Below are positions 36,409-46,315 of a stretch of DNA of 64,000 nucleotides, one piece after another. Origin of the DNA: Candidatus Contendibacter sp. (GTDB lineage: Bacteria > Pseudomonadota > Gammaproteobacteria > Competibacterales > Competibacteraceae). Position 1 is the stretch's first letter; each line of letters begins with the position of its first letter. Under the pieces are notes generated by a model. The model made no database searches and was not told the DNA's origin. It was given only the letters and a program-made list of their open reading frames with translations. The position numbers and the translations under genes were made by a program. The stretch covers positions 1-64,000 of the forward strand of contig JARSSO010000021.1 of NCBI GenBank assembly GCA_029624765.1, in the 5' to 3' direction.

Positions 36409-37425
36409 ATGGTGATTCTCGGCATCGAAACCTCCTGCGACGAAACCGGCCTGGCGCTATACCACGGCGAGCGCGGCCTGCTGGCCCACGTCCTGCACAG
36501 TCAGGTCGCGTTGCACGCCGAATACGGCGGTGTGGTGCCAGAATTGGCGTCGCGCGACCATGTCCGCAAGACCCTGCCGCTGCTGCGAAGGCTGCTGCAC
36601 CAGGCCGGCGTCGAACCGGGTCAGGTCGACGGCGTCGCCTACACCCGGGGGCCGGGACTGATCGGGGCGCTGCTGGTGGGCGCGGCCATCGGGCGCGGAC
36701 TGGCCTGGGCCTGGGGCGTGCCCGCGCTCGGCGTGCACCATATGGAAGGTCATCTGCTGGCGCCGATGCTGGAGCCGGAACCGCCGGTGTTCCCGTTCGT
36801 GGCGCTGCTGGTGTCCGGCGGCCACACCCTGCTGGTGCGGGTGGACGGGATCGGCCAGTACCGCATTCTGGGCGAGTCGGTGGACGACGCCGCCGGCGAG
36901 GCGTTCGACAAGACCGCCAAGTTGCTCGGCCTGCCTTACCCCGGCGGCCCGGCCCTGGCCCGGCTGGCGGAACAGGGCGTTCCAGGGCGCTTCCAGTTTC
37001 CGCGGCCGATGACCGACCGGCCCGGTTGCGACTTCAGCTTCAGTGGCCTGAAGACCGCCGCCATCCATACTTGGCGCACCCTGGAACCGACGGCGGAGAA
37101 TCGGGCCGACGTGGCGCGCGCCTTCGAGGAAGCGGTGGTGGAGACGCTGGCGATCAAATGCCGGCGGGCGCTCGAGGCGACCCAACTGAAGCGGTTGATC
37201 GTTGCCGGCGGGGTCGGCGCCAACCGGCGCTTGCGGGAGCGGTTGCGGGACATGACGGCCGAACTGGGCGGGCAGGTCCATTATCCCCGGCTGGAATTCT
37301 GCACCGACAACGGCGCGATGATCGCCTACGCCGGCTGGCGGCGGTTGGCGGCCGGTCAGCGCGAGGGCGTCGCGATCGAGGTGTTGCCGCGCTGGCCGCT
37401 GGACGGTTTGCCCGCGCTGGAGTGA
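36409..37425 (+). CDS. tsaD: tRNA N6-threonylcarbamoyladenosine transferase TsaD
   Basis: 338 residues. [17 protein letters not shown] at the N-terminus, the iron/zinc histidines in [12 protein letters not shown], and the late [14 protein letters not shown] motif mark the ASKHA-fold TsaD. It transfers threonylcarbamoyl to A37 of ANN-decoding tRNAs with TsaB/TsaE. ATG 36409 gives the usual N-terminus; an earlier frame start at 36361 would add 16 unrelated residues. Confidence 0.96.
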   Translation: MVILGIETSCDETGLALYHGERGLLAHVLHSQVALHAEYGGVVPELASRDHVRKTLPLLRRLLHQAGVEPGQVDGVAYTRGPGLIGALLVGAAIGRGLAWAWGVPALGVHHMEGHLLAPMLEPEPPVFPFVALLVSGGHTLLVRVDGIGQYRILGESVDDAAGEAFDKTAKLLGLPYPGGPALARLAEQGVPGRFQFPRPMTDRPGCDFSFSGLKTAAIHTWRTLEPTAENRADVARAFEEAVVETLAIKCRRALEATQLKRLIVAGGVGANRRLRERLRDMTAELGGQVHYPRLEFCTDNGAMIAYAGWRRLAAGQREGVAIEVLPRWPLDGLPALE

Positions 37426-37489
37426 GGCCAGCCACGGCTGAGGCTCCGCCGCCGGAGCGTGGGAGCCGGGCCGGGGCGTTTCGTTTCGT

Positions 37490-38755
37490 TCACGCCTCGT
37501 GCACGACACGCCCTTCCAACAGCGTGTGCGTCACCCGCCCCGGCAGTTCCCAGCCGATGAACGGGGTGTTCTGACCGCGACTGCGCAGGGCGGCGGCCCG
37601 CCAGTCCGCGTCCGGATCGAACACGCACACATCGGCGGGGGCGCCGACCCCGAGATGGCCGAGGTCCAGCCCCAGAATGCGCGCCGGTCCTTGGGTGAAC
37701 CGCGCGATCAGCGTCGGCAGCGGCAATACGCCCTCCCGCGCCAGCCGCAGGCCCAGCGCCAGCAGCGTATCCAGTCCCGAGATGCCCGGTTCGGTGTCGC
37801 CGAGGGGCGCTTCCTTGGCGTCCGGCTCGTGCGGCTGGTGGTCGGAACAGAGCGCGCTCAGCGCGCCGCTGGCCAGACCGGCCCGGAGCGCGTCCCGGTC
37901 GCGCGATCCCCGCAGCGGCGGCCGAACGTGGCAGCGACTGTCGAAGCCGGCCAGGTCGGTTTCGGTGAGGTGCAGGTAGGGAACGGCGACGTCGGCGGTC
38001 ACTGGCAGCCCTTCGGCCTGGGCGCGCGCCACCAGTTCCACCGACCGGGCGCAGGATAGCCGGCCGAAATGCGCGCGCACGCCAAGGTCCCGGATCAGTT
38101 CCAGGTCACGCGCGATGGCGCCGGTTTCGGCCGCCGCCGGAATGCCGGGCAGACCCAGCCGGGTGGCGATTGGACCGTCGTGGGCCAGACCGGCGCCCAG
38201 TTCGGGATCGAGCGGGGTCAGGAACACGGTCAGGCCGAAGGTGGCGGCGTATTCCAGCGCCCGCCGCAGGACGCGGATGTTGGTGACCGGGCGGCCGCCG
38301 TCGCCGATGCCGACGCAGCCGGCCTCCTTGAGAGCAGCCATTTCCGCCAGCCGTTCGCCGCGCAGCCGGTGGGTCAGCGCGCCCAGCGTCAGCACGCGGG
38401 CGTGACCGGCCGCCTCGGCGCGGCGGCGGATCAGTTCCACCACGGCGGGTTCGTCGATCACCGGGTCGGTGTCGGGCGGGCAGACCAGGGTGGTGACGCC
38501 GCCGGCCGCGGCGGCGCGGGTTTCGCTGGCGATGGTGGCCTTGTGTTCCTGGCCGGGCTCGCGTAGCCGGGCACAAAGGTCGATCAGGCCGGGGCAGACG
38601 ATGCGGCTGCGCGCGTCGATGACGCATTCGGCCTTGAAGCCCGCCGGTGGCTGGCCCAGGCCGGCGATCCGCCCCACGGCGACGAACAGATCGGCCACCG
38701 TATCGATGTGGTGAGCAGGGTCGATCACCCGGCCGCCCTGGATCAGGATGTGCAT
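37490..38755 (-). CDS. pyrC': Dihydroorotase-like protein lacking zinc ligands (PyrC')
   Basis: 421 residues of the dihydroorotase amidohydrolase fold (ITLC-type GGVTTLVCPPDT, SDHQPHEPDAKEAPLG). The HxH metal motif at the end of the first strand is replaced: PGLIDLCARLREPG has Cys61 and Arg63 where histidines stand in active enzymes. The protein is therefore probably catalytically dead and, as in Pseudomonas, serves as the structural partner of aspartate transcarbamoylase. It overlaps the pyrB stop by one base. An active dihydroorotase must be elsewhere. Confidence 0.88.
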   Translation of the reverse strand: MHILIQGGRVIDPAHHIDTVADLFVAVGRIAGLGQPPAGFKAECVIDARSRIVCPGLIDLCARLREPGQEHKATIASETRAAAAGGVTTLVCPPDTDPVIDEPAVVELIRRRAEAAGHARVLTLGALTHRLRGERLAEMAALKEAGCVGIGDGGRPVTNIRVLRRALEYAATFGLTVFLTPLDPELGAGLAHDGPIATRLGLPGIPAAAETGAIARDLELIRDLGVRAHFGRLSCARSVELVARAQAEGLPVTADVAVPYLHLTETDLAGFDSRCHVRPPLRGSRDRDALRAGLASGALSALCSDHQPHEPDAKEAPLGDTEPGISGLDTLLALGLRLAREGVLPLPTLIARFTQGPARILGLDLGHLGVGAPADVCVFDPDADWRAAALRSRGQNTPFIGWELPGRVTHTLLEGRVVHEA

Positions 38756-39735
38756 CAGACGGTCCCTCCGGCCGGGCGGGCATGGTTGCCCAGGGTGATG
38801 GACATGATGGCCATCCGCACCGCGATGCCGTTGGTGACCTGTTCCAAGATCACCGAGCGTGGCCCGTCGGCCACCCGTGAATCGATTTCCACGCCGCGGT
38901 TGATCGGGCCGGGGTGCATGACGATGACGTCCGGCCTGGCCAGCGCCAGCCGCTCCTCGGTCAAGCCGTAACGCTGAAAGAATTCCTGCTCGGAGGGCAG
39001 GAGCGCCCGTTCCATGCGCTCCTTTTGCAAGCGCAACATCACCACCACGTCCACGTCCCGCAGCCCTTGGCCGGGGTCATGGAACACCCGCGCGCCCAGC
39101 GTCTCGACCTGGGTCGGCAACAGGGTGCGGGGCGCGACCACCCGGATTTCGCCGGCGCCGAGGATGTTGAGGGCGTGGATCAGCGAGCGGGCGACCCGCG
39201 AGTGCAGGATGTCGCCGACGATGGCGACTCTCAAGTGGGGAAAGTCCGGCTTGTGGCGGCGGATGGTGAACACGTCCAGCATCGCCTGGGTGGGATGGGC
39301 ATGGCGGCCGTCGCCGGCGTTGAGGACGGCGATGTGCGGCTTGACGTGGCGGGCCATGAATTCCGCCGCGCCGCTTTGCTCGTGGCGCACTACGAACATG
39401 TCGCACTGCATGGCCTCGATGTTGCGCAGGGTGTCGAGCAGGCTCTCGCCCTTGACCGCCGAGGAAGTGGCGATGTTCAGATTGAGCACGTCCGCCGACA
39501 GCCGCTTGGCCGCCAGCTCGAAGGTGGTGCGGGTGCGGGTGCTGGCCTCGAAGAACAGATTGACCACGGTCTTGCCGTGCAGGGTGGGCAGTTTCTTGAC
39601 GCGACGCTCGGCCACGCCGCGCAGCGATTCGGCGGTATCGAGGATGTCGGTCAGATGGCGGCGAGTCAGTCCCTCGACGGTCAGGAAGTGCAACAGGCGA
39701 CCCTGTGGGTCCAGTTGGATGGAGGTGGCGCTCAT
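38755..39735 (-). CDS. pyrB: Aspartate carbamoyltransferase catalytic chain
   Basis: 326 residues. The carbamoyl-phosphate motif [13 protein letters not shown] and the aspartate-side [12 protein letters not shown] and [11 protein letters not shown] are intact. It condenses carbamoyl phosphate with aspartate, the committed step of pyrimidine synthesis. Length is typical of the catalytic chains that form dodecamers with PyrC'. Start overlaps the pyrR stop; operon yqgE-ruvX-pyrR-pyrB-pyrC'. Confidence 0.96.
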   Translation of the reverse strand: MSATSIQLDPQGRLLHFLTVEGLTRRHLTDILDTAESLRGVAERRVKKLPTLHGKTVVNLFFEASTRTRTTFELAAKRLSADVLNLNIATSSAVKGESLLDTLRNIEAMQCDMFVVRHEQSGAAEFMARHVKPHIAVLNAGDGRHAHPTQAMLDVFTIRRHKPDFPHLRVAIVGDILHSRVARSLIHALNILGAGEIRVVAPRTLLPTQVETLGARVFHDPGQGLRDVDVVVMLRLQKERMERALLPSEQEFFQRYGLTEERLALARPDVIVMHPGPINRGVEIDSRVADGPRSVILEQVTNGIAVRMAIMSITLGNHARPAGGTV

Positions 39736-40232
39736 GGCGTGGTTTGCTGGATGACCAGTTGCAAGGGTTCGGGGCCGGTCAGTTGCACCTCCTGGTCCGC
39801 CATCAGTTTCAGCCGGGCGCCGATCACGTCGGCTTCGATGGGCAGTTGGCGGCCACCCCGGTCGACCAGCACCGCCAGCAGCACCGAGGCCGGCCGGCCG
39901 TAGTCGAATAGTTCGTTCAGCGCGGCGCGCACGGTGCGGCCGGTGTTGAGCACGTCGTCCACCAGCACCAGATGACGGCCGTCGATGTCGAACGGCAGTT
40001 CCGAGGGCCGGACCTGCCGGCTGACTCCGATGCGGCTGAAGTCGTCACGGTAGAAGGAAATGTCCAGTTGGCCGAGCGGGGCGGCGATGCCGAGCCGCTG
40101 GCGCAGGCGTTCGGCGATCCAGACCCCGCCGGTGTGGATGCCGACCAGCATCGGTTCGGCAATGCCGCGCGCGGCCAGCAGGCCGCGCAGTTGTCCGGCC
40201 ATCGTTTCGATCAGGGGTTCGGCGTCGCGCAT
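39732..40232 (-). CDS. pyrR: Bifunctional pyrimidine regulator / uracil phosphoribosyltransferase
   Basis: 166 residues. The PRPP-binding loop [19 protein letters not shown] and [15 protein letters not shown] identify PyrR. In Gram-positives it attenuates pyr mRNA; in gammaproteobacteria with this operon its role is less settled and it may regulate or act as a UPRTase. It overlaps ruvX upstream and pyrB downstream by a few bases. Confidence 0.94.
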   Translation of the reverse strand: MRDAEPLIETMAGQLRGLLAARGIAEPMLVGIHTGGVWIAERLRQRLGIAAPLGQLDISFYRDDFSRIGVSRQVRPSELPFDIDGRHLVLVDDVLNTGRTVRAALNELFDYGRPASVLLAVLVDRGGRQLPIEADVIGARLKLMADQEVQLTGPEPLQLVIQQTTP

Positions 40233-40699
40233 GCGACGAGGCTCCGTTGATGATTGAACCAGCTTTCCAGAATCACCGCCGCCGCCTGGGCGTCCAGGGT
40301 GGGGTCGTGGTTGCGGCGGCTGGCGGTTTCGAACTGGCGTTGTTCAGCTTCCCAGGAGGATAGCCGTTCGTCCATGGTCGCCACCGGGAGCCGAAAGCGC
40401 CCGTGCAACTGACGACCGAAGCGCAGCGCGGCCTCGGTCATCGCGCTGGCGGTGTCGTCGGCGTGGCGCGGCACGCCGACCACCAGCCAGTCCGGCCGCC
40501 ACTCGACGATCAGCCGGGCGATGGCGTCCCAGTCGGGACGCTGCCGGTGGGCGGGCAGGGTGCGCAGGGGGCGGGCCGCGCCGGTGATGGCTTCCCCGAC
40601 CGCGACGCCGATGCGGGCGCGGCCGAAGTCGAAGCCCAGCGCGATCCGGCAGGATGGCGTGGCGGTCGGGTTCAGGCCACGGTCAGGCGTGGCCGGCAT
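40211..40699 (-). CDS. ruvX: YqgF/RuvX family RNase H-fold nuclease
   Basis: 162 residues. [16 protein letters not shown] (first catalytic Asp), [11 protein letters not shown], and [12 protein letters not shown] with [13 protein letters not shown] give the YqgF RNase H-like pattern. Members act in pre-16S rRNA 5'-end processing and possibly as Holliday-junction resolvases. The first 20 residues overlap the yqgE end and may be longer than the true N-terminus. Confidence 0.93.
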   Translation of the reverse strand: MPATPDRGLNPTATPSCRIALGFDFGRARIGVAVGEAITGAARPLRTLPAHRQRPDWDAIARLIVEWRPDWLVVGVPRHADDTASAMTEAALRFGRQLHGRFRLPVATMDERLSSWEAEQRQFETASRRNHDPTLDAQAAAVILESWFNHQRSLVACATPNP

Positions 40700-41252
40700 C
40701 GGTGGACAACAGATTCAGGTCGATGCCCAGCAGGGCGGCGGCGGCGAGCCAGCGGCGCTCGCTGGGGGCATGGAACAGGATATCGAGGTCGGCGGGGCTG
40801 GACAGCCAGGAGTTTTCCACCATCTCGCGTTCCAGTTGGCCCGGTCCCCAGCCGGCGTAGCCCAGCGCGACCAGCAGGTGGGTGGGGCCTTGACCGTCCG
40901 CCACGGCTTGCAAAACGTCGCGGGACGTGGTGATGCCCAGGCGGTCGGTGACGCGCAGGGTGGCGCCCCAGTGACCGACGGGGCTGTGCAGGACGAAGCC
41001 CTGGTCCGGTTGCACCGGGCCGCCGGAGTAGACCGGCATCTTCGTCAGGTCGAAGCGGTCGGTGGCGATCTTGAGATGGTCCAGCAGTTGTTCCAGCGAA
41101 AGGTTGAGCGGCCGGTTGATGACCAGTCCCAGCGCCCCGTTGGCGTTGTGCTCGCCGATGTAGATGACGGTCTGGAAGAAATTAGGGTCGGCCAGCGCGG
41201 GCATGGCAATCAGGAACTGGTCGGTCAGATAGGTGGATTGGGTCATCGTCAT
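40683..41252 (-). CDS. yqgE: YqgE/AlgH family protein (DUF179)
   Basis: 189 residues from ATG 41252. YLTDQFLIAMPALADPNFFQ, ALGLVINRPL and the late GYAGWGPGQLEREM are hallmark DUF179 motifs. The family has no known enzyme activity; in Pseudomonas the homologue AlgH influences alginate genes. It heads the yqgE-ruvX-pyr operon, a conserved gammaproteobacterial order. Confidence 0.94.
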   Translation of the reverse strand: MTMTQSTYLTDQFLIAMPALADPNFFQTVIYIGEHNANGALGLVINRPLNLSLEQLLDHLKIATDRFDLTKMPVYSGGPVQPDQGFVLHSPVGHWGATLRVTDRLGITTSRDVLQAVADGQGPTHLLVALGYAGWGPGQLEREMVENSWLSSPADLDILFHAPSERRWLAAAALLGIDLNLLSTDAGHA

Positions 41253-41293
41253 AGTATCGGAATTCGTTCCGGCCTTGACAAGTCGCCCGTCGG

Positions 41294-42295
41294 TCAGGCC
41301 GGGCGATAGCGGGGTGCGTAAACCGCCGCCAGCCGGATGGCTTCCATCATGCTCAGCGCGTTGGCCGCGCCCGTGCCCGCCAGGTCGAACGCGGTGCCAT
41401 GATCCACCGAGGCGCGGACGAAGGGCAGGCCGAGGGTGACGGCGATGGTGCGCTGAAAATCCACCATCTTGGTCGCGATGTGGCCCTGGTCGTGGTACAG
41501 GGACAGCACGGCGTCGAACGCGCCGCGCAAGGCCAGATGGAACACCGAATCGGCGGCGATGGGGCCGGCGACGTCGATGCCCAGGGCGCGCGCGTCGGCG
41601 ATGGCGGGCTCCAGTTCCCGGCCTTCCTCGTCGCCGAACAGGCCGTGTTCGCCGCCGTGCGGGTTGAGTCCGGCCACCGCCAGGCGCGGGTGCGGAAAGC
41701 CGATGGCTTCCAGCGCCCGGGCGCAGCGCCGCAGATAGTCCAATACTCGCTGCCGGGTGACCAGTTGGATTGCCCTGGCCAGCGAAACGTGCCGGCTGAG
41801 AAAGAACACCTTGAGATCGAACACCTGAAACAGGGTGAGCGGATCGTGGGTTCCGGTCAGCCGGCCAAGCAGTTCGGTGTGGCCGATGTCGTGGATGCCG
41901 GCGGCCTTGAAGGCTTCCTTGTTGATCGGCGTGGTGGCCAGCGCGTTCATCTGGCCGGCCTGGCACAGGGCCACCGCGCGTTCGATGAACTCGTAAGCGG
42001 CGCGGCCGGCCGCCGCCTGAACCCGGCCGAATGCCACTTGCTCGGCGTTCACGTTGGCCAAGTCCACCAGGTCGATGACGCCGGGCTGGTATTGGCCCTG
42101 GGCGGGGTCGGTCACGATCCGCAACGTCAAATCCAGGCCGGTGACCCGCAGGGCGCGGCGCAAGGCGCCAGCCTCGCCGATGACCAGCGGTCGCGCGGCC
42201 TGGTGAACGGCCGGGTCGGCCAGCGCCTTGACCACGATTTCCGGGCCGATGCCGGCGATGTCGCCCAGGGGAATGCCGATGATGCCGCGTTTCAC
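41294..42295 (-). CDS. pdxA: PdxA-family 4-hydroxythreonine-4-phosphate dehydrogenase
   Basis: 333 residues from GTG 42295. [29 protein letters not shown], the metal-binding histidines in HDIGHTELL and [12 protein letters not shown], and [12 protein letters not shown] are all PdxA signatures. PdxA oxidises 4-phosphohydroxy-threonine in pyridoxal phosphate synthesis. The IGIPLGD start also occurs in the PdxA2 subgroup (4-phosphothreonate catabolism), so the exact substrate is less sure. Partner pdxJ is not in the window. Confidence 0.88.
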   Translation of the reverse strand: MKRGIIGIPLGDIAGIGPEIVVKALADPAVHQAARPLVIGEAGALRRALRVTGLDLTLRIVTDPAQGQYQPGVIDLVDLANVNAEQVAFGRVQAAAGRAAYEFIERAVALCQAGQMNALATTPINKEAFKAAGIHDIGHTELLGRLTGTHDPLTLFQVFDLKVFFLSRHVSLARAIQLVTRQRVLDYLRRCARALEAIGFPHPRLAVAGLNPHGGEHGLFGDEEGRELEPAIADARALGIDVAGPIAADSVFHLALRGAFDAVLSLYHDQGHIATKMVDFQRTIAVTLGLPFVRASVDHGTAFDLAGTGAANALSMMEAIRLAAVYAPRYRPA

Positions 42296-42662
42296 GTCGA
42301 TTGCCTCCGCATGACTCCAATGGGGTCTCAAACATCGCTCAAGGTATCGTGCGAGGAAATCCGGTTGGGCAACTCCGGAAAGTTTCGCAACCCGGTTTCC
42401 TGCTCCTCGACCAACGCTTCCATCCCTACCCGATCCGCCATGTCGCGCAGTACCGCGCAAAGGACCATCGTCAGAATAGCATGGAGCTTGTGGGTCCGTG
42501 GCGCGATTGCCCTGGGTCGGTTCGCCCGCGCCCTTCACCTGATCGCCCCGGAATGGGACAATGATTCCGTTTGACTTCCCCGGCGGCCTTGTTGGCGGCC
42601 ATGTCCATGGCGTCCGCTGGCGGCGCGCGACACGTTTCACCCTTTCACGACAGGATTGAATT
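42296..42662. other. Divergent intergenic region between pdxA and ftsK
   Basis: No convincing gene. A - strand frame of about 48 codons (42332-42480, [17 protein letters not shown]...) has reasonable codon use, but no clear ribosome site or known match, so it is not called. The region should contain the ftsK promoter. Confidence 0.4.
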
Positions 42663-45575
42663 TTGGCGCAGGCACATCGAATCAAGCCCGAAACGCCCGC
42701 GATTCGAGTGGGCATCCTCCGTTTCGCCCATCGGTTGTTGCGAGAGCTTTGTTTTTGGTCGCTGGTGGTGATCGCGCTGGGGATGATCGGCGCGCTGGTG
42801 ACTTTCCATCCCGGGGACCCGGCCTGGACCCATACCGCGACGGCGACCCGGCTGCACAATCTCGGCGGAGTGGTCGGCGCCTGGTTCGCCGACGTAACCC
42901 TTTATTTCTTTGGCCATGCCGCTTATCTGTTGCCGCTGGGCGCGGCGTTCGCGGGTTGGCGGCTGTTCAAGCGCGGCGCTCTGCTGGAGCTGGACGGCGA
43001 GATCGTGCTGTTCCGGGTTCTGGGATTTTTGGTGACGCTGGCGACGGCCTGCGGCCTGGCGAGCTTGCATCTGCGCGCGACGCCTGGAACCGTCCCCAAC
43101 ACTGGTTCGTCCGGCGGTCTGGTGGGGACCCATGTCGGCAAGTTCCTGATCGACGCTTTCGGTGGGGTGGGCGGTAATCTGTTCCTGTTGGTGCTGTTGC
43201 TGGCCGGGGTGGTGCTGACGACCGGATTATCCTGGCTGACCCTGCTGGACTGGGTGGGTCTGGCGATGTTGAAGACGGTGGACTGGATCGGCGGCGTGAT
43301 CATGGCGCCGTTGCGGTGGATGCGACCGAGGGCGCCCGAGGACGACGGCGACGAATCCACGGTCGAAATCGCGCCGGCATCGGACTTGCCGAAAGCGGCG
43401 CCCGGCACTGAAACGGAGCCTTCGGACCAATTTTTGCCGACGCTGGGACGGAAGGTTGAGCAGGCTGCCGGAACATGGTTGGCCAGGTGGAAGGCGCGCG
43501 GAGAAGCCAGCGCGCCCGCCGCGCCGCCGGCTTCGCCCCCGCCGCCCGCGCCGCTGTCGCCCCCGGCTGGAAGCGTTGAACCGCCGCTTGCCGCGCCGGT
43601 CAGCCGGCCGGCGGCGCGCATCGAGCCGGTGTTGAACCTGCCGCTGGAAGGACCGCCGTCTTGGCAATCGCCCGCCGTGGTTCCGGCCACACCCTCGATT
43701 CCGGACTGGGAGCCTTCGGCCGCTCCGGATATGCGCACGCTGGTGCCCACCAGCGCGCCCAAGGTGGCGGGCGGTCAACCGGCAATCCCCCAGCCGCCGC
43801 CCACGCCGTTGACACAGGCGCTTGGTCTGAAACTGGCCGCCGCTTCCAACGATCCGCTGGCGGTGGTGGCGCCGTCGCCGCCGGTGGTCTTGCCGGTTCC
43901 CTGGCCGGGTTCCACGCCGGACCTCGATGCCGACGAGAACCACCTGGATGACCATGATCAGCCCGCGCGGGAGCTTCCGCCCGATCTGGCCATCGTTCCG
44001 CAACCGGAGTCGGCGCCGCCCGCCGCCCCGGCCAAGACCGCGTTCATGGTCCGCCGGGTGGCGGCGCCGCCGCCGGTCGCGCCGTATCCCTTGCCGCCGT
44101 TGAATCTGCTGGACCCGCCGGCCGCCAGCGTCGTCGGCTATTCCCCGGAAACGTTGGACGAGATGTCGCGGCGGGTGGAAATCCTGCTCCGGCATTTCGG
44201 CATCGTGGTCAAGGTGGTGGCGGTGGAGCCGGGACCAGTGATCACCCGGTTCGAGATCGAGCCGGCGCCGGGGGTCAAGGTCAGCCAAATCAGCAATCTG
44301 GCCAAGGATCTGGCGCGCGGCCTGTCGGTGATCAGCGTGCGGGTGGTGGAGATCATCCCCGGTAAATCCGTGGTCGGGCTGGAAATTCCGAACCAGCAGC
44401 GCGAGATCGTCTATCTGCGGGAGGTATTGGAGACGCCGGTTTACCAGCAGGCGATATCTCCCCTGACGCTGGCGCTGGGCAAGGACATCAGCGGCAACCC
44501 GGTGGTGGCCAATCTGGCCAAGATGCCGCATTTGCTGGTGGCCGGCACTACCGGCTCGGGCAAGTCGGTGGCGATCAACGCCATGCTGTTGAGTCTGCTG
44601 TACAAGGCCGCGCCCCGCGAGGTTCGCTTGATCCTGGTGGACCCGAAGATGCTGGAGCTGTCGATGTACGAGGACATCCCGCACCTGCTGACGCCGGTGG
44701 TAACCGACATGAAGGAAGCGGCGAACGCCCTGCGCTGGTGCGTGGGCGAAATGGACCGCCGCTACCGGCTGATGGCGGCGCTGAAGGTGCGCAACATCGC
44801 CGGCTACAACCGCCGGCTTGCCGATGCGCAAGCGGCGGGCGAGCCGATCACCGATCCGTTCTGGAAGCCGGGGGAGGGTGGAGTCGCGGGCGAAATTCCG
44901 GTGCTGGAGCCGTTGCCGTTCATCGTGGTGGTGATCGACGAACTGGCCGACATGATGATGATCGTCGGCAAGAAGGTGGAGGAACTGATCGCGCGGCTGG
45001 CGCAGAAGGCGCGGGCCTCCGGCATCCATCTGATTCTGGCCACCCAGCGGCCGTCGGTGGACGTGATCACCGGGCTGATCAAGGCCAACATTCCGACCAG
45101 GATTGCGTTTCAGGTGTCGTCGCGGGTGGATTCCCGCACCATTCTCGACCAAATGGGCGCGGAACAACTGCTGGGCCATGGCGACATGCTCTATCTGCCG
45201 CCGGGGACCGGTTTGCCACAGCGGGTGCATGGGGCGTTCGTGGACGATCACGAAGTGCCGCGCGTGGTGGATTATCTGCGGCGGACCGGCGCTCCGGATT
45301 ACATCGACGACGTGCTGGCCGAACCCTGCGAGGAGGCCGATGGCGCGGAGGACTCCGATGGCGGCGGGCGCGGCGGGGAAAGCGATCCGCTGTACGACGA
45401 GGCGGTGCGCATTGTCACCGAGTCGCGGCGGGCCTCGGTGTCCGGGGTGCAGCGCCGGTTGCGCATCGGTTACAACCGGGCGGCGCGGCTGGTCGAGGAG
45501 ATGGAAAGCGCGGGGGTGGTGGGGCCGGTGCAGACCAACGGCAGCCGCGAGGTGCTGGCGCCACCGCCGCCGTAG
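42663..45575 (+). CDS. ftsK: DNA translocase FtsK
   Basis: 970 residues from TTG 42663. Four N-terminal membrane segments (for example [37 protein letters not shown]) anchor it at the septum. A Pro/Ala-rich linker (about 240-480) leads to the RecA-like motor with Walker [15 protein letters not shown] and Walker [13 protein letters not shown], and the C-terminal gamma winged helix ([20 protein letters not shown]). It pumps chromosomes apart and activates XerCD. Its stop codon lies at the border of a decayed transposase, so the last residue(s) may have been altered. Confidence 0.95.
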   Translation: MAQAHRIKPETPAIRVGILRFAHRLLRELCFWSLVVIALGMIGALVTFHPGDPAWTHTATATRLHNLGGVVGAWFADVTLYFFGHAAYLLPLGAAFAGWRLFKRGALLELDGEIVLFRVLGFLVTLATACGLASLHLRATPGTVPNTGSSGGLVGTHVGKFLIDAFGGVGGNLFLLVLLLAGVVLTTGLSWLTLLDWVGLAMLKTVDWIGGVIMAPLRWMRPRAPEDDGDESTVEIAPASDLPKAAPGTETEPSDQFLPTLGRKVEQAAGTWLARWKARGEASAPAAPPASPPPPAPLSPPAGSVEPPLAAPVSRPAARIEPVLNLPLEGPPSWQSPAVVPATPSIPDWEPSAAPDMRTLVPTSAPKVAGGQPAIPQPPPTPLTQALGLKLAAASNDPLAVVAPSPPVVLPVPWPGSTPDLDADENHLDDHDQPARELPPDLAIVPQPESAPPAAPAKTAFMVRRVAAPPPVAPYPLPPLNLLDPPAASVVGYSPETLDEMSRRVEILLRHFGIVVKVVAVEPGPVITRFEIEPAPGVKVSQISNLAKDLARGLSVISVRVVEIIPGKSVVGLEIPNQQREIVYLREVLETPVYQQAISPLTLALGKDISGNPVVANLAKMPHLLVAGTTGSGKSVAINAMLLSLLYKAAPREVRLILVDPKMLELSMYEDIPHLLTPVVTDMKEAANALRWCVGEMDRRYRLMAALKVRNIAGYNRRLADAQAAGEPITDPFWKPGEGGVAGEIPVLEPLPFIVVVIDELADMMMIVGKKVEELIARLAQKARASGIHLILATQRPSVDVITGLIKANIPTRIAFQVSSRVDSRTILDQMGAEQLLGHGDMLYLPPGTGLPQRVHGAFVDDHEVPRVVDYLRRTGAPDYIDDVLAEPCEEADGAEDSDGGGRGGESDPLYDEAVRIVTESRRASVSGVQRRLRIGYNRAARLVEEMESAGVVGPVQTNGSREVLAPPPP

Positions 45576-45938
45576 ATTTTCAACCCGGTCGAATCCTCCA
45601 CCAGATGGATCGGTTTGGTCCGGTCCCGGCGGGGGATTTGAACTTGCAGCGTCTTGGCCCCCCGCGACATCACGGTATGGCCGGGAATCGGCAGCGCCAA
45701 CCCCAACAACCCGACGATCGATCCGGCCCCAAGCCTTCCACCCCGCGATAGGGCAGGTCAAACACTGCCTTGAGCCCCAACAGCGCCTGAATCGCCTTAT
45801 CCGAGTAGCGGAACGGCGCCCCTCGCTTCCCGGTCGGCGCCAGCCACCAGTGGCGTTGCAAAATTCCTCGCCGAACCAGAGCGTCAAACTGCCCCATTCC
45901 ACCAGGGCCCGATCATATTCCGGCCAGTTGGTAACCCA
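45576..45938 (-). pseudogene. Decayed IS5-type transposase fragment
   Basis: Reading left from 45938, NWPEYDRALVEWGSLTLWFG continues in another frame as QRHWWLAPTGKRGAPFRYSD and AVFDLPYRGVEGLG, then in a third frame as TVMSRGAKTLQVQIPRRD and STGLKIYG. Two one-base frameshifts (near 45860 and 45725) break it, and the C-terminal half with the last catalytic acid is missing where ftsK ends. A dead remnant. Confidence 0.85.
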
Positions 45939-46315
45939 TAGTCTTGCTAATAATTAAATTGGGTAAACCCCCGCCTTTGCTGGGGGACTCAACAAGGCTT
46001 GACCTTTACGAGAGTCTAATTTGCCGCGCAGCGCAGCGGACGTTGATAGTTAGTCGCGGAACATTATTTATGTCAGTTTTTTTAAGGAGACTATACTGCA
46101 TGATTATGGTTATGTTGATTACCGCAGCATGGGTATTCGCACCAAGATCATCCCACTGATGAAGCGCATGAAGCATGCGGATCCAGTTTTCGAGGCCGCC
46201 GAGGATTATCTGAAAACCATCCTGCCCAGAGCGCTTTCTTCATAAAAACGTCATCGGTCACATGCTAATATGCCTTATCCTGCAACTACCTAATTATCTT
46301 AGAGGAACGACTCGC
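45939..46315. other. Intergenic region with a gene remnant
   Basis: Apart from the frame at 46096-46245 there is a CCCCC...GGGGG hairpin (about 45967-45986) and AT-rich sequence leading to the binding-protein gene, whose ribosome site AGAGGAA is at 46301. No intact gene. Confidence 0.5.
46096..46245 (+). pseudogene. C-terminal remnant of an unidentified gene
   Basis: An open frame encodes about 49 residues (HDYGYVDYRSMGIRTKIIPL ... ILPRALSS) ending at TAA 46245. It has protein-like composition and a plausible helical C-terminus but no start with a ribosome site. I do not recognise the family; it may be the end of a gene cut away with the adjacent transposase. Confidence 0.35.

Noticed and set aside
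43227..45902. An 891-codon - strand frame opposite ftsK
   Set aside because: Shadow frame rich in Arg/Gln/His; only its first part (from 45902) overlaps the true transposase fragment.
45967..45986. CCCCC...GGGGG hairpin as an IS200/IS605 end
   Set aside because: Arms are only five bases long and no TnpA/TnpB or omega RNA-like sequence accompanies it.
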